NCBI GenBank assembly: GCA_020054205.1
Contig: JAGVLS010000022.1
Coordinates: forward strand, 1-64,000
Length of the DNA: 64,000 nucleotides
DNA from: Candidatus Obscuribacterales bacterium
GTDB lineage: Bacteria; Cyanobacteriota; Vampirovibrionia; Obscuribacterales; Obscuribacteraceae
Direction of reading: 5' to 3'
Part shown: in pieces, positions 56,084 to 64,000 of the stretch
Layout: the number at the start of each line of letters is the position of its first letter
Position numbering within the stretch: the first letter of the stretch is position 1
Notes under the pieces: generated by a model
The model's database searches: none
What the model saw: the letters and a program-made list of their open reading frames with translations, nothing else
What the model was told of the DNA's origin: nothing
Position numbers and translations under genes: made by a program

Positions 56084-56862
56084 TATTGAAATTCTCTTTG
56101 TTCGGTTATAAAAGTTGCTAGTGTCAATAAAATTACTAAATAACCAACTATATATATGGATAAATATAAAATTGATTCTGTGGAAATCAATTGATGAGCC
56201 ATAATATGTCCACGTAATCTTGTCAGCTGAGCTAAATCTGGCAAAGCATAATAAATTATTTGGCAAAAAATAGTAATTGCTTTATTGGTGGATATTTTAC
56301 CAAAAAGCAGTAAAGAATCTCCGACATGAGCAATTAGCCACAAACCGATTGTAAATAAAACGCTCATTAGTGGAGTAGCAAATGTTGAGAAAAAAGTAGC
56401 CAATGCAATGACAAATAATAGTTCTAAATAAATAAAACCAATGGATGCAATCATTGCAGCAAAATGATGAGTACTTGTCGTAAATAAAGCAATGATGCCT
56501 AATAAAAAAACACCCATGAGAAAAGTTATGGAAAGAATACACAAAGCTAAGCCGAGGAACTTACCAACAACAAATTGCCAGCGACTAATTGGTTTTGTAA
56601 AAATCAAATAAATAGTACGCTTATCAATTTCTTTGTAAACCAAGCTAGTACCAACAAAAACTGCAATAATGCCGCCAATGGTACTAATGATAAATAGTCC
56701 TAAATCTTCTAGAATACGGATGTCTTGTCCAACAGAAATGCTTCCTAACACTAAACCTAAGAGTGTGACAAGAAAAGCAAATAAAACGAAAGCATATAAA
56801 ATGCGATCTCGTATTGTTTCTCTGAATGTATTTAGAGCAATGGCAGTAAGCGTAGAATGCAA
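56083..56862 (-). CDS. ABC-2 type transporter permease
   Basis: A 259-residue membrane protein with six helices, similar to NatB/ABC-2 permeases that pair with the ATPase upstream. It starts ALNTFRETIRDRILYAFVLF, the conserved amphipathic lead-in of ABC-2 permeases, and has VYKEIDKRTIYLIFTKPISR as the coupling element, followed by WQFVVGKFLGLALC. The substrate is unknown. The TTG start has GGAG upstream. It overlaps pilD by one base and follows the ATPase by 12 bases. Its place inside a pilus operon is unexplained. Confidence 0.87.
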   Translation of the reverse strand: MHSTLTAIALNTFRETIRDRILYAFVLFAFLVTLLGLVLGSISVGQDIRILEDLGLFIISTIGGIIAVFVGTSLVYKEIDKRTIYLIFTKPISRWQFVVGKFLGLALCILSITFLMGVFLLGIIALFTTSTHHFAAMIASIGFIYLELLFVIALATFFSTFATPLMSVLFTIGLWLIAHVGDSLLLFGKISTNKAITIFCQIIYYALPDLAQLTRLRGHIMAHQLISTESILYLSIYIVGYLVILLTLATFITEQREFQ

Positions 56863-56874
56863 ATCTAATTACTC

Positions 56875-57654
56875 CTAACTAGACGAGCTAATCTTTGGTT
56901 GAGATTGTTTGTCGCAAGATGAAATTACATCAAAAAAGAACTGTTCAAGATCTTTGTAATTTCCGCTCGGACAAATAGATGCTACTTTTCCACCAGCAAT
57001 TAATTTACCTTTGTGCAAAACACCTATCTGATCACATAATTCATTCACATCTGGTAATAAATGTGAGTTTAAAAAAATGGTTTTCCCTGCTTGTTTTAGT
57101 TTGAGCAGTATATTTCTTATATCTTTTCGTCCAATTGGATCGAGTCCACTATTTGGCTCATCTAAAAATAATACATCTGGCTCATTGATTAAACATTGAG
57201 CAATTCCCAATCTTTGCAACATGCCTTTTGAAAATTTATGGATGGGTTTGTGAGCAGCGTCAGTCAATGAAACCATTTCTAAAAGCTCTTTTGCTCTTTC
57301 TTTTCTTTGATTAGTTGATAAATTGAAAAGTTGTCCAAAAAAATCAAGAAATTCCCAACCTGTTAAATACGAATAAAAATAAGGATTTTCTGGTAAAAAA
57401 CCAATACGAGATAAAGCCGTTTTGCTGCCAGCAGGACAATCTAAAACTTTTACTTCTCCAGCAGTTGGTTTTAGCAAGCCAAGTGAAAGTTTAATGGTAG
57501 TTGTTTTACCAGCACCATTTGGACCTAATAAACCAAAAGTTTGCCCTTGTTGAACGGTAAGGGTTAGCCCGTCTAATACACGAACTCGTTTTTGTAAAAA
57601 AGGGCTGACATGGTCTTTAACTAATGCAGATATCTCAATAACACCATTAGTCAT
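56875..57654 (-). CDS. ABC transporter ATP-binding protein (NatA-like)
   Basis: A 259-residue ABC ATPase. Walker A is GLLGPNGAGKTTTIKLSLGL, the signature region is KFSKGMLQRLGIAQCL, Walker B is VLFLDEPNSGLDPIGR and the H-loop is HLLPDVNELC. It belongs to the ABC-2/NatA/YhaQ-type exporters. The ATPase lies 12 bases upstream of its permease partner and overlaps the sigma factor gene by eight bases, so the three are translated together. The transported substrate is not known. Confidence 0.93.
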   Translation of the reverse strand: MTNGVIEISALVKDHVSPFLQKRVRVLDGLTLTVQQGQTFGLLGPNGAGKTTTIKLSLGLLKPTAGEVKVLDCPAGSKTALSRIGFLPENPYFYSYLTGWEFLDFFGQLFNLSTNQRKERAKELLEMVSLTDAAHKPIHKFSKGMLQRLGIAQCLINEPDVLFLDEPNSGLDPIGRKDIRNILLKLKQAGKTIFLNSHLLPDVNELCDQIGVLHKGKLIAGGKVASICPSGNYKDLEQFFFDVISSCDKQSQPKISSSS

Positions 57655-58486
57655 ATTTGCCTTTCTGGCTTTGGGGTTTCCTATTTTGAGTAATGATTTT
57701 GTGCAATTCAGTAAAAGCCGCTCTTAAGCGTCTTGAAACTTGCATTTGTGAAATACCTAGTCTGCGTGCTACTTCAGTTTGACTTAAATCTTCATAAAAT
57801 GTAAGTTGTACTACTTCGCGCAGACCATCTCGCAATTGTTTTATTGCTTGTATAAGCATAAAACGATCTTCTTTAGCTATTTGATTTGTTTGGTAACGCC
57901 CATCTATTAAAGTATCAATAAGTGATTGTTCGGAGCCAGCATCATTAGATAAAGCTTGATCCAATGATATTAAAGTACGTCTTCTATCAACTTCGTAAGC
58001 TTCATTAACTCGGCTAACTGGAATTTCTAATTCGTGAGCTATTTCAATATCTGATGGCTCTCGACCTAATCTAGCAGTTAAATTTTGAACGAGGCGATTA
58101 ATACGGAAAGACAATTCTTGTAATTCGCGTGGAGCTCTTATCATGGCTGTTTTATCGCGTAAATAATGTCTAATTTCACCAGTAATTAAGTGTGTAGCAT
58201 AAGTTTGAAATTTAGCGCCAGCATCAGGTTTAAATTGGTCTACAGCCTTAATTAAGCCAATTGAACCCACTTGAATTAAATCTTCAACTGGGTCAGTAGA
58301 ACGTCTTGCTAGTCCATAAGCAATTCGTTTCACTAAGGGTAGAGAAGCTTGAATGATGGCATCTCTTAGACCAGGGTCACGCGTTTGTTCGTAGGACAAT
58401 AGCCAGACGTGTAATTGATCGTGCCCTTTGTCAGTAGTTGACTTGGCGTTATGGGTTGCTTTTATCGATGCCGGTTCTGCTTGCAA
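57647..58486 (-). CDS. Group 3 sigma-70 factor (SigF/SigB-like)
   Basis: This 279-residue sigma factor lacks region 1 and has region 2 (DLIQVGSIGLIKAVDQFKPD and AKFQTYATHLITGEIRHYLR), region 3 (LTARLGREPSDIEIAHELEI) and region 4 with a helix-turn-helix (LSQTEVARRLGISQMQVSRR). This is the SigB/SigF/SigG organisation; cyanobacterial SigF belongs here and is known to control pilus genes in Synechocystis. The gene is embedded in the pilus cluster between pilC and an ABC ATPase. An autoregulated pilus or surface regulon is inferred. The TTG start is not well supported by a ribosome binding site. No anti-sigma factor is adjacent. Confidence 0.9.
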   Translation of the reverse strand: MQAEPASIKATHNAKSTTDKGHDQLHVWLLSYEQTRDPGLRDAIIQASLPLVKRIAYGLARRSTDPVEDLIQVGSIGLIKAVDQFKPDAGAKFQTYATHLITGEIRHYLRDKTAMIRAPRELQELSFRINRLVQNLTARLGREPSDIEIAHELEIPVSRVNEAYEVDRRRTLISLDQALSNDAGSEQSLIDTLIDGRYQTNQIAKEDRFMLIQAIKQLRDGLREVVQLTFYEDLSQTEVARRLGISQMQVSRRLRAAFTELHKIITQNRKPQSQKGKYD

Positions 58487-58612
58487 GTAAATTACCTGTT
58501 TATTAAAAGGATGACTCTATTTATTGTATGGCCTGTTCACAATTTGTACAAATGATTGGCTCGATTTAAAAGCTAAGTATTGGCTCTAATCTATAAAATT
58601 TATATTTCTGGC

Positions 58613-59782
58613 TTATTTTAATTGATTGATAATTGTAAATATAGGCAAATACATGCCAACTACTACAGATCCAACTATGCCGCCAACACCTACCACCATT
58701 AATGGTTCTAAAACGGACGTCAAGGCCTCCACAGCATTTTCTACTTCGCTGTCATAAAAATCAGCAACTTTTGCTAACATTTCATCCAATTTTCCTGTTT
58801 CTTCGCCAACTGCTACCATTTGTACAACCATGGGTGGGAAAAGAGGTTCCTTGGCAAGGGGCTTTGAAATGGTGCCGCCCGAACGTACTTCCAGGTGAAC
58901 ATTTTCCACTCCTTTGGATAAAACAGCGTTGCCAGCTGTTTCTTTAACCACTTCTAGTGCTGTTAACATTGGTACACCAGAGCGAATTAAAGTGCCGAAA
59001 GTACGAGTGAAACGAGCTACAGCTACTTTGCGAATGACATCACCAAAAACAGGCAGTCTAAGCATAAAGCCGTCCATAGCATAACGACCAGGTTCGGTCT
59101 TATACCATGTTCTTATTCCGTATACAGCACCGGCAACGATTACAACTATTAATAACATCCACCACGAACGCATAAACTCAGACAAATTAATAAGCATTTG
59201 TGTGAAAGCTGGTAATTCTCCTCCCATGCTTTGAAATATGCCTTGAAAAACTGGCAATATGAATGTAAGCATTGCCCAGAATACAATTACAGCAATTGCA
59301 AGTGCTACAACTGGATAAGCCATAGCGGATTTTACTTTATCGTTTAAGCGTTGTCTTGACTCCATAAATTCGGAAACTTTGCGCATAACTTCATCGAGAA
59401 TACCGCCTGTCTCCCCTGCTTTCAACATAGAAACAAATAAACGATCAAAAATATCTGGGTGCCTGGCAAATGCTTCAGATAAATTTGTTCCGGACTCAAC
59501 TTGTTCTTTGATATCAGAAATAACAACTTTTAGTTTTTTATTTTCACACTGTTCAGCAATAATGGTCAGGGTGCGTAACATAGCTACACCAGATCCGATC
59601 ATGGCTGAAAATTGTCTGGCAAAAACAACCAAGTCTTTGAGCTTTACTTGCTCAAACTTATTCAGGAATTGTTCTAAAGGATCTATTTTTGCTCCTTTAG
59701 CAGTAATTACGCGCTTATTGGCCGAGCTTATTTTTTGTGTAGCTTTCTTTTTTTTGTTAGTTGTTTTAAAAACCGAGTCCAT
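58613..59782 (-). CDS. pilC: Type IV pilus inner-membrane platform protein PilC
   Basis: PilC/GspF polytopic protein that transmits motor motions to the pilus. The 389-residue protein has two homologous halves (FARQFSAMIGSGVAMLRTLT and FTRTFGTLIRSGVPMLTALE), each followed by a soluble four-helix bundle and membrane helices. SGTNLSEAFARHPDIFDRLF and PPMVVQMVAVGEETGKLDEM are typical. The N-terminal Lys-rich lead-in is unlike most PilC but ordinary for the family. It lies between pilT and the sigma factor gene. Confidence 0.96.
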   Translation of the reverse strand: MDSVFKTTNKKKKATQKISSANKRVITAKGAKIDPLEQFLNKFEQVKLKDLVVFARQFSAMIGSGVAMLRTLTIIAEQCENKKLKVVISDIKEQVESGTNLSEAFARHPDIFDRLFVSMLKAGETGGILDEVMRKVSEFMESRQRLNDKVKSAMAYPVVALAIAVIVFWAMLTFILPVFQGIFQSMGGELPAFTQMLINLSEFMRSWWMLLIVVIVAGAVYGIRTWYKTEPGRYAMDGFMLRLPVFGDVIRKVAVARFTRTFGTLIRSGVPMLTALEVVKETAGNAVLSKGVENVHLEVRSGGTISKPLAKEPLFPPMVVQMVAVGEETGKLDEMLAKVADFYDSEVENAVEALTSVLEPLMVVGVGGIVGSVVVGMYLPIFTIINQLK

Positions 59783-59840
59783 AATTAGTCCTTTTATTTA
59801 CATAAGCTATTTACACAAGCTTTCTCTAACAATTTTTACC

Positions 59841-60953
59841 TTAGCGAGATCCAGCTAGTGCTGGCAAAGGACCAACCAGACGTTGGAAATCTTCAGCGCG
59901 ACTAGTTTTGGTTAAAGCATCTTCGAAAGAAACAGTTCCTTGTTTAACTAAATTAGCTAGTGCTGTCTCAAGAGTTTGCATACCAAGATTGCCGCCCATT
60001 TGAATAGCTGAATATATTTGAGCAGTTTTTGCTTCACGAATTAAATTGGCAATAGCAGGAGTATTAATCATGATTTCCATGGCTAATGCTCTACCTTTAG
60101 TTATAGATGCGGCTCCAACCTTAGCTTGTTTGCGAGGTAATAATGTTTGTGAAAGTACTGCCTGTAAGCTGTTGGATAACATCACACGTACTTGCTGTTG
60201 TTGTGATGTGGGGAAAACATCTACAATACGGTCTACGGTTTGGGCAGCAGAACTTGTGTGCAAAGTGCCAAATACTAAGTGTCCTGTTTCAGCAGCAGTG
60301 AGTGCTAATTGAATTGTTTCCAAATCTCTCATTTCACCTACTAAGATAATATCTGGATCTTCTCTAAGAGCAGCTCTTAAAGCATTAGCAAAACTTTTAG
60401 TATCAGCGCCTAATTCTCTTTGGCTAACAATAGATTTTTTGTGATTATGTAAAAACTCAATTGGATCTTCAATAGTGAGAATATGCTCTTGCTTATTTTC
60501 GTTTATCCAATTAATCATGGAAGCAAGTGTAGAGGATTTACCAGAGCCAGTTGGGCCTGTTACTAGTATCAATCCTCTTGGTTTGTGTACTAAATCTTTT
60601 CCAACAACTTCTGGTAATCCTAAATCAGCCATATTAGGAATTAAAACTGGAATGGTTCTAAAGGCTGCTGCATAATTTGTTTTGTCTTTGTAAACATTGA
60701 CACGAAATCGACCCAGCCCAGCAATACCATAACTTAAATCTAATTCGTATGTTTGTTCTAGAGTTTTTCTTTGATCATCGGTAATTATATTAAAAACTAA
60801 TCTTTGTACTTCTTCAGCCACTAGTGAATCAAATTCTGTTTTGATTAACTTTCCTGAGGCACGAATAATTGGCGGTTGACCAACTTTTAAGTGCAAGTCA
60901 GAAGCACCTTGATCTATAACATATTGCAAAATTTCTTGTATTTCTTGGGTCAT
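59841..60953 (-). CDS. pilT: Type IV pilus retraction ATPase PilT
   Basis: PilT is a hexameric ATPase that powers pilus retraction. This 370-residue protein has the N-terminal PAS-like domain, then Walker A GPTGSGKSSTLASMINWI, the Asp box LTIEDPIEFLH, Walker B DIILVGEMRDLETIQLAL and the His box AAETGHLVFGTLHTSSA. It lacks the PilB N-terminal domain. I prefer ATG 60953, whose protein starts MTQEIQEILQYVIDQ, with AAAGGA upstream; a TTG at 60992 would overlap pilB and add 13 residues. The pilB, pilT, pilC order matches cyanobacterial and other pilus loci. Confidence 0.96.
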   Translation of the reverse strand: MTQEIQEILQYVIDQGASDLHLKVGQPPIIRASGKLIKTEFDSLVAEEVQRLVFNIITDDQRKTLEQTYELDLSYGIAGLGRFRVNVYKDKTNYAAAFRTIPVLIPNMADLGLPEVVGKDLVHKPRGLILVTGPTGSGKSSTLASMINWINENKQEHILTIEDPIEFLHNHKKSIVSQRELGADTKSFANALRAALREDPDIILVGEMRDLETIQLALTAAETGHLVFGTLHTSSAAQTVDRIVDVFPTSQQQQVRVMLSNSLQAVLSQTLLPRKQAKVGAASITKGRALAMEIMINTPAIANLIREAKTAQIYSAIQMGGNLGMQTLETALANLVKQGTVSFEDALTKTSRAEDFQRLVGPLPALAGSR

Positions 60954-60972
60954 ATAATTTGCACTGTCCTTT

Positions 60973-63108
60973 CTATGCTGCTGTTGTTTCAACCTTTACG
61001 CTTATCTCTTCAGCTGGTGGGGAGCTACATTCAGGTGAGCTACACTCATTTTTGGTTAAATTTAAATTTCTTGTTGCTTGGCAATATGGGCATGTAATCC
61101 AATTACCAAATATCTCAGCCTCGCAATTTGTACAAGTTGAATCTAAAAATGCTTCTTCTTTACTCAAGCCGCATTTAGCACAACTTGCCCAAGAATCTTC
61201 TTGGAGGGTGCCGCAACGCGGACAAGAATGCTTAAGTTCATATTGGCAAAACGGACATTTAATAAAATCATCACCAATTGGATTACGACATTTTGGACAT
61301 AATGTATCTAATCCACCGGTATCCGATAATGTTACACGGATAACTTCATCAGATGTTGTATGTCCCTGAGCCACCAAACGTAAACTATAATCTTTCAATG
61401 GAATCATGCCACTTTGCTTAGCGGCAAAACGAATCATAGCTGTCGACGATCCTTTAGCAATTAATTCTCGTAAATCATCATTAAGACGCATTACTTCATA
61501 ACAGCCAATACGTCCACGATAACCAGAGCCGTTGCAACTTTCACAGCCTTTTCCTTTGGCAAAAACTGGCCAACCTTTATTATTGACTGTAATTTTGTAA
61601 TAACGAATTTGTGCTTCTGTCATAGCTTCTTGGTTTTTGTCCATTAAGCCCAAATATTCTAGTAAGCCCTTATCTGGTAAATAATCTTCTTTGCAGTCAG
61701 AACAAATTCTTCTTACTAATCTTTGAGCAACTACACCAATTGTTGCTGATGAAATTAAAAATGGATCTACTTCCATTTCAGTTAAACGAGTAATGGCACC
61801 GGGTGCATCATTTGTGTGTAAAGTGGTAAACACTAAGTGACCGGTGAGGGCAGCTTCAACAGAAATTTTTGCTGTTTCTTTATCCCGCGTTTCTCCAACG
61901 AGCATTATGTCAGGGTCTTGTCTTAAGAATGCTCTTAAAATTCTAGCGAAATCCATGCCTTTTTCACGAATGATTTGCACTTGGGTAATGCCTGTCATGT
62001 CATATTCAATTGGGTCTTCAGCTGTCACAATGTTCACATCAGGTGTATTGCGTTCAGCTAATGCTGAATAAAGTGTAGTTGTTTTACCTGACCCAGTTGG
62101 ACCAGTTACGAAAATGATGCCGTATGGTTTAGATATCATATCCATAACAGTATTAAGTGTATCTTCTTCGCTAATTAGCTTTTTCAAACCAATAGTTGTA
62201 TTGCTTTTATCTAAAATCCGCATTACCACTTTTTCGCCAAATTTTGCTGGTAATGTAGATACACGGAAATCTATATCTTTTCCTGAGAGTCTGACCCGAA
62301 TGCGTCCATCTTGCGGTTGACGTCGTTCAGCTATATCTAAATCTGCCATAACTTTATAGCGAGAAACTAAGGCTGGCAAAATTGGTTTAGGTAATTTACG
62401 ATCTAAACTTAAAACGCCATCGCGGCGATAACGTATATAGACTTCTTTTTCATGTGGTTCTATGTGGATATCAGATATTTTATTCTTAATGGCTTTTGCC
62501 AGTATTTGATTCGCTAATAAAACAATTGGGGCATCTTGAGCTTGTCTTTCCAGGTCTACATTATTCATATCATCATCTAATTGGGAGATGATATCCATGC
62601 CGCTCAAGTCTACTTCTTTATCAATAAAACTTTCTGCTTCTGAATCTTGAGTAGCTTTTTTTTCTTCTAAATGTTTGTGGTAAATAGTTTCCATAAAAGT
62701 CTGGAAATCATCTTCAGTACAAACAACTGATTTGATTTGCATGCCTTTTAGACGCATTTTAATATCGTCTAGCGCCATAAGGTTATTTGGATTTACCATG
62801 GCAATAGTTAGTCTTTGCCCATCTTTAGTAACTGGAACTAATTGATGCTGACGCATAATGCTTTCAGGCAAATAACCTAAACATTCGGTGGCTGGATCAC
62901 ATTTTGCTAACGATATGTAGTTAACTCCATACTGTAATTCAAGCGCGTTTTTAACATGATTTTCAGTAGCTAAACCCAAACGAGAAAGAATAAGACTCAT
63001 GGGTTCGCCAGTTTTTTGACGTTCTATTTGTACTTGTTGCCATTCTTCAGGTGTGATTAGTCCATTTTCTACTAAAAGCTCACCAATTTCTTTTTTAATT
63101 AGAGCCAT
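60973..63108 (-). CDS. pilB: Type IV pilus extension ATPase PilB with C-terminal zinc ribbons
   Basis: PilB powers pilus extension. This 711-residue protein has the N-terminal MshEN/GspE-type domain (KKEIGELLVENGLITPEEWQ), then Walker A GPTGSGKTTTLYSALAE, the Asp box ITAEDPIEYD-like motif, Walker B DIMLVGETRDKETAKIS and the usual four-Cys zinc site (RRICSDCKEDY...GCESCNGSGYRG). After residue 600 come three consecutive zinc ribbons: CPKC(604/607)-CPFC(618/621), CPRC(629/632)-CAKC(643/646) and CTNC(659/662)-CPYC(673/676), then a short tail. This C-terminal ribbon array is not part of standard PilB. AAGGAA lies upstream of ATG. Confidence 0.95.
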   Translation of the reverse strand: MALIKKEIGELLVENGLITPEEWQQVQIERQKTGEPMSLILSRLGLATENHVKNALELQYGVNYISLAKCDPATECLGYLPESIMRQHQLVPVTKDGQRLTIAMVNPNNLMALDDIKMRLKGMQIKSVVCTEDDFQTFMETIYHKHLEEKKATQDSEAESFIDKEVDLSGMDIISQLDDDMNNVDLERQAQDAPIVLLANQILAKAIKNKISDIHIEPHEKEVYIRYRRDGVLSLDRKLPKPILPALVSRYKVMADLDIAERRQPQDGRIRVRLSGKDIDFRVSTLPAKFGEKVVMRILDKSNTTIGLKKLISEEDTLNTVMDMISKPYGIIFVTGPTGSGKTTTLYSALAERNTPDVNIVTAEDPIEYDMTGITQVQIIREKGMDFARILRAFLRQDPDIMLVGETRDKETAKISVEAALTGHLVFTTLHTNDAPGAITRLTEMEVDPFLISSATIGVVAQRLVRRICSDCKEDYLPDKGLLEYLGLMDKNQEAMTEAQIRYYKITVNNKGWPVFAKGKGCESCNGSGYRGRIGCYEVMRLNDDLRELIAKGSSTAMIRFAAKQSGMIPLKDYSLRLVAQGHTTSDEVIRVTLSDTGGLDTLCPKCRNPIGDDFIKCPFCQYELKHSCPRCGTLQEDSWASCAKCGLSKEEAFLDSTCTNCEAEIFGNWITCPYCQATRNLNLTKNECSSPECSSPPAEEISVKVETTAA
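61081..61299 (-). other. Triple zinc-ribbon module of PilB (coding region)
   Basis: This stretch encodes PilB residues 604-676, holding six CxxC pairs in three ribbons. The pairs within a ribbon are 10 residues apart, and ribbon starts are 25-30 residues apart. The regularity points to duplication of a small zinc-ribbon unit appended to PilB. Such ribbons commonly mediate protein-protein or nucleic-acid contacts. Confidence 0.85.
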
Positions 63109-63407
63109 AAATTCCTTCCTGGCAGCTTATTTCACTAGCTTATGCAGCTAGCCTTTATTCGGGCTTTTAAGCGCTATTAGGGGATGAGAGTTATATTTAA
63201 ACGCAGGATTATCGCTTTGTTTATGTTCCCGTAGGCTGGGGGCGCTAAACTCTTGATATCAATATATGTGCCGGTTTCGTTACTATTGCCGTAAATTGAT
63301 AGGCTTATACCAATTACGGACTAGCTTATATTCTGTTACGTTTCTTTAAAAATTGATGTCTGGATAGGTTAATATTTAGGTTGAGCATTTGGGTGTTATT
63401 GGCTTTC
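63109..63407. other. Divergent intergenic region between pilB and a glycosyltransferase gene
   Basis: About 299 bp that must contain the pilB promoter (minus) and the promoter of the plus-strand glycosyltransferase. A small hairpin CTAGCT-TATGC-AGCTAG (63135-63151) falls in the pilB leader. I see no convincing -10/-35 pair of the housekeeping or SigF (TAAA-N15-GCCGATAA) type, and no RNA gene. Confidence 0.4.
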
Positions 63408-64000
63408 ATGAATTTGGCATGGTTTAAAACCAACTTTTATAAACCGGAAATAGCCTTAATAGGGATAATTCTTTTGTCTTGTCTTTTAAGGCTTTGGGGT
63501 ATTACTTTTGATAGTTTTTGGTTGGATGAAGCATATCAAAGCTTAGTTGATGCTTACGGAAATGCTATGCCTGATTTAACTAAAATGCCTAATGCCCCCT
63601 TTATATTTTCATTTGGTGAAATTCAATCAGTTTCAAATCTACTCTCTAATTTTCGCAATGTAGATCCACTTTGCCCACCACTATATCCAGTTTTACTAAA
63701 TCGTTGGCTATTGGTTTTTGGTGATACTGATTTTTCAGTGAGATTTTTATCGCTTTTATTTTCAACTGGGACAATAATTGCTCTCTTTTATTTTACTTAT
63801 CGCATTTTTGGTTTTAAAACTGCAGCAATAGCAGCTTTGTTTGAAAGCATTTCACCGTTTGATATTTATTATGCACAAGAAGCGCGTATGTATAGTCTTA
63901 TCACACTTATGTCTGTTTTGTCATGTTTTACGTTAATTACAATATTATTGTCCAAAATAAATAAGCGAACACTCTTTTTGTGTTTTGTTCTTTATGTTTT
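63408..64000 (+). CDS. GT39-like membrane glycosyltransferase (partial, runs off the window end)
   Basis: The first 197 codons of a polytopic membrane protein starting at ATG 63408. The first helix is EIALIGIILLSCLLRLWGI, and the outside loop carries DSFWLDEAYQSL, matching the WLDE(A) motif of PMT/ArnT-type enzymes, where the Asp binds the acceptor or metal. DPLCPPLYPVLLNRWLLVFG and ISPFDIYYAQEARMYSL are further family hallmarks. Family members transfer sugars from lipid-linked donors onto proteins or lipid A. Located next to the pilus cluster, it could glycosylate pilins, but this is inference. The 3' end is outside the window. Confidence 0.85.
   Translation, partial: MNLAWFKTNFYKPEIALIGIILLSCLLRLWGITFDSFWLDEAYQSLVDAYGNAMPDLTKMPNAPFIFSFGEIQSVSNLLSNFRNVDPLCPPLYPVLLNRWLLVFGDTDFSVRFLSLLFSTGTIIALFYFTYRIFGFKTAAIAALFESISPFDIYYAQEARMYSLITLMSVLSCFTLITILLSKINKRTLFLCFVLYV

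Overview
The window comes from an AT-rich bacterial chromosome (roughly 36-38% GC by eye) with dense, mostly housekeeping gene content. My inference is a non-photosynthetic relative of Cyanobacteria (Melainabacteria/Vampirovibrionia, perhaps Obscuribacterales-like). The reasons are a cyanobacterial-style nucleotidyltransferase/phosphomannomutase fusion, a group 3 (SigF-like) sigma factor inside a type IV pilus cluster in pilB-pilT-pilC order, futalosine-pathway menaquinone synthesis (mqnC), acyl-CoA metabolism genes, and no photosynthesis gene. No phage, CRISPR array, transposase or rRNA was seen.

Layout. 1-15.7 kb: small-molecule kinase, pyrG, gatC, a CaCA exchanger, an AI-2E-type permease, 3-hydroxyacyl-CoA dehydrogenase, two amino acid/nucleobase permeases, polA, a PafA-like alkaline phosphatase and a secreted protein of unknown function. 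15.7-34 kb: an accessory-looking stretch where five small TadE-like pseudopilins and two large TadG-like membrane-anchored proteins alternate with housekeeping genes (purA, holB, dnaJ/cbpA, mqnC), TPR proteins, a phasin-like protein, a secreted metal-binding-type protein and a LuxR-type response regulator. 34-36.4 kb: rplA, rplK, nusG, secE, tRNA-Trp and rpmG on the minus strand. 36.6-50.3 kb: an oligopeptide ABC transporter without its ATPases, an L,D-transpeptidase-fold protein, gpsA, a glycosyltransferase, the 855-residue sugar-nucleotide enzyme, a biotinyl carrier with HMG-CoA lyase and enoyl-CoA hydratase, mobA, and a frameshifted lipoprotein gene. 50.2-63.1 kb: one long minus-strand type IV pilus cluster. 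The window ends in a truncated GT39-like membrane glycosyltransferase.

The pilus cluster reads pilB, pilT, pilC, sigma factor, ABC ATPase, ABC permease, prepilin peptidase, pilM-pilN-thioredoxin fusion, pilO, pilP-like, htpX. The most unusual gene is the 684-residue PilM-PilN-thioredoxin fusion, which should place a thioredoxin domain with WCAPC on the outer face of the cytoplasmic membrane, inside the pilus alignment complex. PilB carries three tandem zinc ribbons at its C terminus. The five TadE-like proteins share a [G/A]-X4-E prepilin-type site, so the prepilin peptidase here could process them although no Tad ATPase or platform gene is visible. pilQ and a major pilin gene are not in the window.

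Non-coding highlights are a pair of about 156-bp inverted repeats 18.6 kb apart (36-190 and 18779-18934) carrying a perfect 17-bp palindrome in one copy, and a 15-bp tandem array (1302-1421).
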